NCBI GenBank assembly: GCA_014281115.1
Contig: JACONQ010000001.1
Location: 1,984,001 to 2,048,000 of the forward strand
Direction of reading: 5' to 3'
DNA from: Laburnicola sp. R22_1
Taxonomy: Eukaryota > Ascomycota > Dothideomycetes > Pleosporales > Didymosphaeriaceae
DNA length: 64,000 nucleotides
Part shown: positions 11,301-20,523 of the stretch, one piece after another
Layout of the letters: the number at the start of each line of letters is the position of its first letter
Position numbering within the stretch: the stretch's first letter is position 1
Program-made: the position numbers and the translations under genes
The notes under the pieces: generated by a model
Database searches by the model: none
Told to the model about the DNA's origin: nothing
Seen by the model: the letters and a program-made list of their open reading frames with translations, nothing else

Positions 11301-13699
11301 AGACAGTAGAGAAATGAGGCGACGAAACAGACGGGTGTTTGCTGCTCAAAGCCCGACGAACGCTTCCGAGAAGTTTCTTCATCCCCGGGTTTTGCGCATG
11401 TCCTCCACGGATCTGCAAGTCACTGCCTAAAACATCTTCGTGTGCCAATTCTAAACGTGATCTCGCATGACGCAAGCCGACATTCTTGGTATCAAGATAT
11501 GGCGAACCCGGTTGAAAAATTCCACCGCGTACGAGGCTGCCAGGTATTTTAGGCATGGTTGTGATATCCACGTCAGCAGGCGCGCTTTTCGGGAGTGAGA
11601 GGGGTGCTCTGTTATCCCGTAAGGCGTCCGAAAAACTCCCGCTACGTTTGTGCCCATGCAATAGCCTGTTGGCCTTCTTAGTCGAGGCTGCTGGTTGCTG
11701 TGGACTGGTTGCAAGACGAGGAGATGCTGTAGATACTGTATATGGTACTGGGTATGCATACAAGGGAACGTCTTTCGTCGGCTCCGGTTTATTCAACCCT
11801 TTTATGGGAATCGAGCAAGACAACACCTGCATGCTGTGCTCACTTTCTGGCGACAAGGGTACTCTGACCCCCGAGTAATCTTGTGAGGGTATATACGGGG
11901 TGCTCAGCGAGTTTTGGGGAGTATGGCGAGCCCTATGCGCCCAGTCCATATGCCTGCTCGCAAATTGATCGCTGGGATTCGATCCGATGGTTTCCGGTTT
12001 GGTGGAACTCACTTGGCGTGGAGGCGTATCTCGAGTTGGAGTGGTGGGTACGAGAGCAGCGAACGCAGACTCTTCCATAGACACTTGCGACCCTGCCTGA
12101 CCCCCGGGGAGCAGGTCTTGGTCTGCTGAATCGTGGCCTATGCGGTCATCGCTATCCCAATATAAAGCACACGTCCTCCTCCAGCATTTCTTCAATTCAC
12201 CAACAATCTTGATATCGCCGGCACCGCCGTCTTCTCGAGTCTTAAGGTCCTTGTACAGCGCATTCACTAGCTCGCAAAAGTATACGCGCAGACGGTACTT
12301 TGGCACAAAATCGTCGACGAAGTAATTTAGAATCCAGTGCCGAAGGGCGACAAAGGTCCGGACGCGTACAATGCGACCGAAGTCATCTTGTCTATTGACG
12401 GCCCACCTGAGACGAGCCAAAAGATAAGCGACCAGTTCACGGCTACCGAGAAACGAGCGGAAAGTGAGGAAAAAATCGGAGAGCAGCTCGTAATCAAGGA
12501 AACTGGGTGAGGTAATGTGCGCGATTAATCGCGAAGGTGTGGCCGCAATTATATCGCCAGTCGGTGAGAAGCGTACAACAGCGTTGTCGTCAGGGTTTGT
12601 AGTGAGCGAGTCGTAGATCTGGGGCCCGATTGGAAGCGTGGAAATGCGGGCTGAAGAGGGTTCGGGGGACGGAAGGGGAGGCCTAAGATCCATGGTGGCG
12701 CGAAAGTTGAAGGAACCGGGCGAGTAAAGGTCAGATTGCGGTCGGGATGAGAGGAACGAGTGGGTCGCGCGTTGGGGGCTCAAGAAGGACGACCTGCGGT
12801 CCTCGGTCGCCGCAGCGCTCGTGTACACTGAGCTGCGCAAGATGGCCGTCCCTCGCGCACTGAAGCGCGGCGTTCCCAGGCGATAGTGGGGGATGGGGAC
12901 TTCCAGAATGGGGAACGTCCCGGTGTCGGCCGTCTTCGGGCGTCCCGAGCGTTCGATGACCACCTTGAACGTCCCTGGCTCGGCACTGTGCGAGCTCACC
13001 GTGTGGTCGTCGACGGTAGAGAAGGAGCGCGAGCGCACGTGGTGTACAGCGGGGGGAGGGGGCGATTCGGGGTACGCAGGCCACGAGAGTTTGAGATCAT
13101 CGTCCGTCGTCACGGCCGTCGGCAGCGGCAGGGCAAGCTCGGCGCGGGTCGGTGTCCTGGAGCCAAACACGCTCTTCTCCCAGTCATCGCTCGTGGGGCG
13201 CGCCTGGGAGTCGAGGGTGGCACTGTCGGGGGGTGTCTGCGGGAAGATGGGCTCGGGCAGCGGCCGAGAGCGCTGATGGGCAGGGCGGACCGAGGGCCTG
13301 GCAGAGGTCAGCAGTTGGGGCGTATACTGAGATGACAAGACGATCCCAAGCGGCGGCGAATCCCCCGACGTACCTGAGGTAGATGATGCCGTTGTTGATG
13401 TTGGCGACGGTGAACGAGCGCCCGGCTGCGGTGCTCGGCGCTGAGGAGTCGGTGGTCGCGCTGCTCGTGCCGCGTGCTCTTGTCGTGCGGAGCTGTTCCT
13501 TGGAGTCCTTTACGCGCCGCAACGAGCGGCGGCGTGCAGCAGGCGCGGGTCGTCCGCTGTCCTCGGCGCGTCGTTTGGCCGTCTGCATTCGTCGCGCCGC
13601 GGCCAGCAGCTCTGGCTGGGTGGGATCGGGCGTGGGCGTGGACATGGGCGTGGGCGTGTCGAGGACCCAAGCCGGGGTCGCAGCCTGAGGCAAGGCCAT
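8390..13699 (-). CDS. LTE1: Ras-family guanine nucleotide exchange factor, Lte1 type
   Basis: Loads GTP onto a Ras-like GTPase; yeast Lte1 acts in mitotic exit and polarity. Three exons: complement(join(8390..8643,8691..13297,13374..13699)), 1728 aa. The 76-bp first intron (gtacgt...gccag, branch GCTGAC) joins NGIIYLR to PSVRPAHQR. The 47-bp last intron (gtaagg...tgcag) joins PFIG to IYTRDLIYNAQKP and adds the true C-terminus, ending at a TAA at 8390. RasGEF_N lies at about residues 348-465 (nt 12,600-12,200), the catalytic RasGEF domain at about 1450-1720. Between them is about 1000 residues of Ser/Pro-rich, probably disordered linker. RasGEF_N at the N-side plus the GEF domain at the extreme C-terminus, and the overall size, fit Lte1 better than Cdc25; the family is sure, the orthology less so. 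Confidence 0.85.
10680..10781 (-). repeat. 51-bp in-frame tandem duplication in the GEF linker
   Basis: Two nearly identical 51-bp units (differences only at a few bases) encode two copies of a 17-residue block containing EMSHGSTQLSMPTQ. It lies in the low-complexity linker of the Lte1-type protein, so it probably reflects slippage or unequal crossing-over. Confidence 0.9.
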
Positions 13700-15142
13700 C
13701 CTGCCCGGGCGCGGAGTACGGCTACAGGACCATCAGCGCAGCTGGCGGCGGCGAGGCGTGACCTGAAGAGAGGCGCGGGCTGCAGTCATGGTTAATATGG
13801 GCACTGGCAGAGGGGAGAGAGAGGGCGGATGAAGTCAAGCCGCCGCGTCGCCTTCGACCAGCCCGCGCCGTGCAGCCTGAGCGAGGCAGGAAGACCGTAG
13901 ACGCAATTCGGCAGGGCGAGCCACTCAGCGGCGTGTTTGCATTCAAGGTTCGAGAGCAACGGCGCACCCCGGCGCGGCCCCGGCTCCATGCAGAGGCGAG
14001 AGCTGCCGGGCCATTTGGCCTTTGCTGCGTCAGTGCTCCGAAGCAGTTCGCAGCGGCGGCGCGTGGCCCGAAGCAGTTCGCAGGCCGTTCGACGCCGAAC
14101 ACACCATCATGGCCTTATCGCTGTGAGATGCCTTTGCGGGCGCTGTGCTGTGCGCCAGTGTTGACGCGGCCGCCGCGCCGTGGCACCATGCCCTGCCAGC
14201 CGCACGGCCATGGGCAGCTCACGAAAATGGCCGGGGGCCCTAAAATCAAACCTTATTGCCGTGGTGCATCTCACTCTAGACCCGGTACGGCTGCGTTCCG
14301 CTACCAAGTCCAGATCGTGGTAGTCGACGTTAGTAGGCCTTCGGAGCATTTCATCAATCCAGCACGACAGTGACACTGCTTTCACGCACACAGAGCACCA
14401 AATAAACAAAACTGGTCATGCGCACTGTTTGTACACCCATTACTGTTTTCGTCAATGTGTGTAGCGTTTGTGGTAACGACCCGCCGCTGTGGTTAAGCGC
14501 TATACTATCTGCGCCTTCTATCGCACTCTTAACTACTTTTTCTTACCAGTAACTTTTTAACTTCCAGTCCGCAGAGACCGGGACAGTTGGATTGACAATA
14601 AGGGCCCGAACGAAAAGTATATTCCATGTTTTACGGCTGGTTTGTGCGAAAACATCAGCATCTGTTCGTAGTCATGCCTTCTCGTGGCTCCTTACAAAGC
14701 CCCGGTTCCAGATACACAACTACCATTCTGTCCAGTGAGTTAATCGAGGATCCATTTGATGACCTCCAATTATCTCATCTGGTGTTTCCGCGTGTACAAT
14801 GCAGTACTTGTGTTGTGCCAGCGTTTTGGCATGAGTGAGCAAAGCAAACTGGAGGCCAACAGCTGCGGCGGGCGAAGACATGGGAAACGATGGGGACTAT
14901 GATCGATGCGATGAATGATTGCGTGAAAGGAACACAGAGTACATACAATATCATCGGAGTTAACGAATATACTGCATTTTTACTATGTCTCATGGCTGCA
15001 TCTTCTAGTTTTAGACCGTTGGTGTTGTTGACAATGTTGAAATAAATAAGCTCTGTGCATGTGCTAGCTACTGATCTGGGGAATTTGGCATATGAGTCAT
15101 GAGCATTGTAATGAGGCCATCTCTAAACCCTAGAAGGTACTA
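13700..15142. other. Intergenic region upstream of the GEF gene
   Basis: No gene supported. The first 600 bp are GC-rich and presumably hold the GEF promoter and 5' UTR. A 15-bp direct repeat (cgaagcagttcgcag) occurs at 14038-14052 and 14070-14084. From about 14,400 to 15,142 composition drops and nothing recognisable is seen before the 3' end of the NLR pseudogene. Confidence 0.6.
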
Positions 15143-16290
15143 CTACGTACGCTGAGGCCGGGTACAGGGATCTGTTTTGGCGTTTGTAATCTCCTCACCG
15201 GTCCATTTTTCCCTGTTCTCTTTCGACTTCCTTGCAGCGGCATGCTCATTTTGACTGATTTTTTGAAAACCCTCCAATGCTTCATCTATAACACTTATAC
15301 ACCCGTCCATCTTACCAAGCGCATGATATACTGTAACTAGCTCTGACAACCCTCCAAGTCTATCTGGATGATACCTCCCTCGACGGTCTCGACCGAGACC
15401 CACAGGCACTTCACAGTCAGATCATGAACTGTTCGCTTTCACATGTATTCACATGGTATCTCACAGAGCTGGTACACAGAAAAAAAGTTTATAGCTAGAT
15501 TTTCTTTTGCCATAGTATAGTTGCGGAATGCAGCTTTGTTCATAAAAAAATACCTTCCTCGACCCTGGAGTATTTTGGCTTGACGTTCTGTGATATCGGC
15601 GAGGTGCCGCTCTGCATCTTCCCATCTTTCCTGCTTCACCCATATCTTCCCGAGTTCGTATCCGCCCCACAGAAAGCCGATATGGTCGGGGCCTAGATTG
15701 CGTTCGGCTATAGGTAACGCTTGTTCTTCAGCGCCTTCCAGGTCGCCCAACCCGCTTTTGACGCATGCCAGGTTCACCATGGCAAGTAATGTGTATGCGT
15801 GTTCCTTGCCCAGCTTCTCTTTTCGCACTCGAAGTACTTCGGTCATCATTTCGAGAGCTTCTTTCAGCTGCGATATTTCACCGCTTTTCACAGCCGTGCA
15901 GCACAGGTCCTCACATGCTTGTAAAGTGCGCGTATGGTGGTCCTTCTTTGCTTTTTTCATGTCTTCGACGGCTTTGGAATGCAGCTCCCTGGCCCTTCTG
16001 ATGGAGTCTACAGTGTAGAACAATCCAAGCGTTCGTCCCAAATCATCCATCGCATTGAGAGTATCCTCGTGGTCGGGACCATGGTGTTTCTCTAAGCTGG
16101 CAACAGCTTCTTCCTGTATCTTGCTCGCCTCAGTATTGCGACCTTGGTGAAATCGAGACTGCCCAAGTTTACACTTCGTCACCAGAGTTTCGTGATGATC
16201 GGCCCCTAAACAGTCCATACATGCGTTCAAGGCTTCTTGCTGTAGAACAGCAGCATCATCGCAATGGCCCATTTGTAACAGGGTCTCCGC
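15143..16290 (-). pseudogene. NLR pseudogene, 3' segment (TPR repeats and C-terminus)
   Basis: Downstream half of a STAND/NLR gene whose 5' half is at 20,524-22,987. It runs 16290 to 15554 without stops, then a 179-bp intron (15375-15553) and a last exon 15143-15374 joined in frame as LQGRG-RYHPDRLGG. It encodes several 42-residue tetratricopeptide repeats of the NLR type (for example EALNACMDCLGADHHETL, LGKEHAYTLLAMVNLA, LGPDH). The upstream end is cut by two adjacent transposons; deleting both and one TA gives a continuous TPR (ISLALAETLLQMG). Presumed role before decay: a nonself or damage sensor of the fungal NLR class, with TPRs as ligand-binding domain. Confidence 0.88.
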
Positions 16291-16292
16291 TA
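16291..16292. repeat. TA target-site duplication, left of the first transposon
   Basis: TA at 16291-16292, 18419-18420 and 20522-20523. The middle TA is shared by the two tandem elements, so both inserted at the same TA of the NLR exon. Confidence 0.88.
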
Positions 16293-18418
16293 CCCTAGCT
16301 TGGCAGTCCGTGCAACGCGTCACTCCATGCAACACCCCGCCATGCAACACCCCAACTTTGACGCGCCATATCTCCACCAATATGGATCCAATTGAGGCTG
16401 CGATAGCAGCAATCGAATCGCGAGAGCCAGGAGAATCTTTCTCATATAGACAGGTTGCAAAGGATCACGGTGTTGTGACTTCTACACTGACGCGTCGGCA
16501 CCAAGGCGTCACACAAGCAGGTGCAGCTGCCAACTCCGCGCGTCGAAATATCAGCCAACAACAAGAAGTAGAGCTTCTACAATATATCAAACAGCTCACC
16601 GAACGTGGCCTTCCTCCTACAAGGCAGATGATACAGAGCTTTGCTTCACATATAGCCAAAAAGCAGATCTTAATATCCTAGGTTGATCGCTTTGTACGGC
16701 GGAACAAGGAATCCTTGATATCTCGATAGACAGCCGGCATCGACAACAATCGCCACAAAGCTAATTCTCCAGCCAAATATAAGCTCTACTTCGAGCTCTT
16801 GCAGCGTAAGATCGAACAATATCAGATCGAGGCTCGAGATACGTACAATATGGACGAGAAAGGCTTCCTGCTCGGCATCACCTCCCGCTCTAAGAGGATC
16901 TTCAATAGGCCTCTATATAAGGCCAAGGCTGTGAGGCAAGCAATATAAGATGGCAGCTATAAGTGGATATCGATCATAGCTTGTATATGCGCCAACGGAT
17001 CTGCCTTAGCCCCAGGTCTTATCTATCAGGCCAGCTCTATCAACATACAATTAAGCTGGGCCGAGGATATTAATCCTAAACACCATCAGGCCTTTATCAC
17101 GGTATTAGAATCTGGCTAGAGCAATAATCAGATTGGCCTTGCATGGCTGCAACAAGTGTTTAATCGGCTCACAAAGCCAAAATCTAGACAATTGTATCAG
17201 CTATTAATTCTTAATAGCCATAGATCTTATATCACAATAGACTTTATTAACTTTTGTAATCGCAATAGGATCCTGCTAGCCATATATCCGCCTTATTCTA
17301 CGCATACGTTGCAGCCTCTTGATGTCTGTGTTTTTAAGCCTCTATCAACAGCATATTCGAACGAGCTATCAGCCTTCATAAATAACAGCCAGGGACTGGC
17401 CTCAATCGCTAAGAGAGATTTCTTTAGCCTGTTCTGGCAGGCCTAGGTCAATACAATAAGGCAGCCATTGATCCTCCGGGCCTTTGAAGCTACAGGCATC
17501 TCCCCGCTCGATCCGACGACTATACTCAATAGATTTGATCAGTCTTAACTATCTGAGCAAGGATCACGAGAAAGCTCAACCTCAGTACTCAGTGCTTCAG
17601 ATTGGAGAAAGATCAATAGGCTACTAAGGGCCGCTGTGGATACAGGCGGAGATAATAAGGCCAAGAAGCTCAGTCGAACTGTACACCATATCTCTGTACA
17701 GAAACAGCTTTTGGAGCATGAAAACAATGGCCTCCGCGAGGCCCTATCGATACAGAAGAAGCGCTCAAAGCGAGGCAGGCCTTTACCTCTTGATCGGCCA
17801 GATGAGTATCATGGTGGAGCTGTTTTCTGGTCACCTCATAGCGTGCAGCGGGCCCGCGATCGTCAACACCAAAAAGATATAGAGGATCAGCAAAAACAGC
17901 TTCAAAAAAGTGAGCAAGCAGAGGCTCGTCGGGCCAGCCAGCAGCTCAAGGCAAGACTTCTCCAGGAGAGGCGTATTGCTCGAGCAGCTGCTAGAGATGC
18001 GCGCGCAAAGCAGAGGGCTGATAAGGCTGCAGATCGACGTCTCAAACAACAGGCCCGCAAGGCACAAAATCAACTTCAGAAACGTATCAGATTATCCTAA
18101 AAAGGTAATAAGAAGGCCTCAAAGCCTTCTAGCAGATCTATTAAGAAGAAACAGGCTCAGCGTAAGGCTGTAGATATTGATGAGGCCTTATCTGTTGCAT
18201 CCGCCTCACAGTCACGCAGAGGCCGAATCATCAAAACACTAAGCAGATATCGATAATCTGAGTAGCTAGCAATTATCTACGGGCCTTAGAGACCTCAACT
18301 CCAGAAAATCTCGTGATATTATTTTTTGTGGCTGTCTCTATAGCCTCATGTTTGTGGCCGAGCGATTATGTTGGGGTGTTGCATAGAGTGACGCGTTGCA
18401 CGGACTGCCAAGCTAGGG
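16293..18418 (+). mobile_element. Fot1/pogo-type DNA transposon, element 1 (RIP-mutated)
   Basis: 2126 bp, flanked by TA. The terminal inverted repeats start ccctagcttggcagtccgtg; about 45 bp match with one mismatch. The left end carries an extra 15-bp copy of the inner motif (catgcaacacccc-type), so it has three TGCAAC motifs against two on the right. It encodes a transposase in + orientation that carries nonsense codons. It sits inside the NLR TPR exon, adjacent to element 2. Confidence 0.92.
16382..18256 (+). pseudogene. Transposase relic of element 1
   Basis: A single 625-codon frame from ATG 16382 to TAA 18254-18256, interrupted by seven internal stops and no net frameshift. Each stop is explained by TGG-to-TAG or CAA/CAG-to-TAA/TAG, the RIP direction. 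N-terminal HTH/CENP-B-type region (MDPIEAAIAAIES...), the first catalytic Asp in YNMDEKGF, the third in LQPLDV, and a basic coiled-coil tail with GGAVFWSP. The second motif reads LNSHRSYI instead of the LDGHGSHI type, so the second catalytic Asp and Gly are lost. Closest relative in the window is element 2. Confidence 0.9.
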
Positions 18419-18420
18419 TA

Positions 18421-20521
18421 ACGTGTCCGTGCGCGTAACGCCCGGATTCGCGTAACGCCCCGCCCAACACCATCTCCGGCATCCCAAAGATGAGGCTGTA
18501 GAGCCACCCACAATAGCTATTATCATAAGATTTTGAAGTGGAGTAGTAAACAGAGGCATGCGATTAATTTGTACTATTTAAATTTCCTTGGAAGCTTGAC
18601 GTTGCGGCCGCGCCGCGTAGTCTTAAGTGGAACTGCTAATGCAGCACCTGCGGCCTCCTTAGCAGCTATAGTACTAACCACATGTTTCTGACGCTTTCTA
18701 CTCTGTAGAGATGGCTGCGCGGCCTTTCTCTTAGCCTTTTGGGAAGATTGTAGAGCTTTTGCAGCGTTGGCTGCCTCCTTCTGGCGAGCGCGCTCTGCTG
18801 CCTTCTTAGCCCTCTCCTTCTCCTTCACCTTTTTAGCCTCCTCTCGCGCAGCACGCTTTTCCTGCTGGATCTTCTCCTTATATAACTTAGCTGCCTTCTT
18901 CAGCTCTGCTGTCTCTGCTTTTTGAAGCTGCTGCTCCTTCTCCTCCTGTTCCTTGACTGATTGACGAACATGTGCCTCCCTCACCTTCCTTGGTGACCAG
19001 AAGACTGCTCCACCATGGTACTCCTTACGCTGTTGAAGATCTAGAGCTTTGCCCTTCTTTTCACGCTTTTTCTTGATAGATAGCGCCTGCTTAACCCCAT
19101 CTAACTCATGGTGGAGTAGCTCATTTTGAACAGATAGATGGTGGAGCGATTGACAAAGCTTCTGTGTATCTTTACTACTCTGATCCTTTACTGCAGAGCG
19201 CATAAGCCTATCCATCTTTCTCCAGTCATGATCGCTGAGTCCTGATAAGGAGCTATCTCCTGATTCCTGATCCTGGGCGAACCTTTCAAGGATAGGATCA
19301 GGATCAGGAGGTGATATGCCTGTTGCTTTGAAAGAGCTGAGGATAGTTGATTCCTTAAAGGAGGCGTTCCACGCATTCCAGAATAGTGGGAAGAAGTCAG
19401 CCTTTTTAATAGAAACTAGGCCTTGGCTTATGTGAAGGTATCTCGATAGTTCTTCTGAGTAGGCAGTTGAGAGAGGCTTAAACATGGCAACATCAAGTGG
19501 CTGAAGCGTATGAGTTAAATGGGGAGGCAGGATAGCAAGGAGGATCCTGTTCTGATCACAGTAGTTGATAAAGTCCATAGTGATGTGGGAGCCGTGGCCA
19601 TCTAGGATTAGGAGTCGATATAATCGTCGAGTCTTCTTTTTTGTGCAGCGATCGAACACCTGCTCAAGCCAGGCAAGTCCAATATCGTTATTCGTCCAGC
19701 CAGAGGATGATGAGGTGATAAAGACTTCATGTTCTCCTGCCTTGATATCATCTACCCAGGCTGATTGGATGCCCTTGTTGGCAGCCTCATAGATGAGGCT
19801 TGGTGGCAGAGCTGATCCATCAGCGCAGATACATGCTAGGAGCGTGATCCACGCGCGATTGCCATCCTGGAGTGATGCCCTAACCTCCTTCTTCTCCCAC
19901 ATTCGCCTGCTGAATACCCTTTTTGATCTGCTAACCAGACTAATTAGGAAGCCTTTCTCATCCATATTGTAGGTATGACGAGGATCTATCTGATATTGAT
20001 CAATCTTGCTGTGTAGGAGCTGAAAATAGAGGCGATATTTATCCTCTGAATCAGCCTTGTGGCGATTGCTGTCCATGCCGACTGCCCATTGCGAGATGAG
20101 ATGAATGCTGTGCCGGTTGATGAAGCGAGTAACCCAGCTCTCGCTGACTGCCTCTTTGGCTATTGTAGAGGCGAAATTTCGTATCATCTCTCTTGTAGGG
20201 GGCATGTGTCTCTCTGTGAGACCTTTGATATATTGTATAAGCTCCTGCTCTTGTTGTGAGTTGAGCTTCTGCTGGTTGATTGCCTTGGCTTTCCGAGGTG
20301 CCTGAGAGCCTTGGTGTCTTCGACTGAGCGTAGAGCGATCAATACCGTGTTTAGCTGCTATTTTAGTATATGAAAAATTGTCTCCTGGTTCTAGCGATTC
20401 GATTTCTTCAATCGCAGCCTGGATCGGGTCCATATTGGTGGAGTTATCGCGTGTTGAAGTTGGGGCTGATTTCGGTGGGCGGGGCGTTACGCGAATCCGG
20501 GCGTTACGCGCACGGACACGT
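18421..20521 (-). mobile_element. Fot1/pogo-type DNA transposon, element 2 (apparently intact)
   Basis: 2101 bp between TA duplications. Inverted repeats of about 47 bp begin acgtgtccgtgcgcgtaacg and contain two copies of cgcgtaacgccc 17 bp apart. It has one uninterrupted transposase gene. There is no sign of RIP, in contrast to element 1 next to it, so it is younger or escaped mutation. Inserted in opposite orientation to element 1. Confidence 0.95.
18574..20433 (-). CDS. Fot1/pogo-family transposase, 619 aa, intact
   Basis: Catalyses cut-and-paste transposition into TA sites; nuclear. N-terminal Psq-like HTH about 1-50 and a CENP-B-type HTH about 60-130 form the bipartite DNA-binding domain. 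DDE_1 nuclease: Asp158 (YNMDEKGF), Asp278 (LDGHGSH), Asp314 (LQPLDV), spaced as DD35D. Residues 400-560 are a Lys/Glu/Arg-rich coiled coil with the conserved GGAVFWSP motif, and the C-terminus is basic (TTRRGRNVKLPRKFK). Start ATG is 20433, matching the MDPI start of elements 1 and 3. No stop or frameshift, so it may be functional and could mobilise related copies. Confidence 0.95.
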   Translation of the reverse strand: MDPIQAAIEEIESLEPGDNFSYTKIAAKHGIDRSTLSRRHQGSQAPRKAKAINQQKLNSQQEQELIQYIKGLTERHMPPTREMIRNFASTIAKEAVSESWVTRFINRHSIHLISQWAVGMDSNRHKADSEDKYRLYFQLLHSKIDQYQIDPRHTYNMDEKGFLISLVSRSKRVFSRRMWEKKEVRASLQDGNRAWITLLACICADGSALPPSLIYEAANKGIQSAWVDDIKAGEHEVFITSSSSGWTNNDIGLAWLEQVFDRCTKKKTRRLYRLLILDGHGSHITMDFINYCDQNRILLAILPPHLTHTLQPLDVAMFKPLSTAYSEELSRYLHISQGLVSIKKADFFPLFWNAWNASFKESTILSSFKATGISPPDPDPILERFAQDQESGDSSLSGLSDHDWRKMDRLMRSAVKDQSSKDTQKLCQSLHHLSVQNELLHHELDGVKQALSIKKKREKKGKALDLQQRKEYHGGAVFWSPRKVREAHVRQSVKEQEEKEQQLQKAETAELKKAAKLYKEKIQQEKRAAREEAKKVKEKERAKKAAERARQKEAANAAKALQSSQKAKRKAAQPSLQSRKRQKHVVSTIAAKEAAGAALAVPLKTTRRGRNVKLPRKFK

Positions 20522-20523
20522 TA

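Noticed and set aside
12886..13335. 149-aa and 127-aa + strand frames
   Set aside because: Antisense to the 5' part of the GEF gene; no domain, biased composition only.
13870..14373. 167-aa + strand frame upstream of the GEF gene
   Set aside because: Cys/Arg/Pro-rich product typical of chance frames in GC-rich DNA; no domain or splice support.
16293..20521. A single composite transposon containing two transposases
   Set aside because: Each unit has its own matched terminal repeats and TA borders, and the two inverted repeats are unrelated. Two separate insertions fit better.
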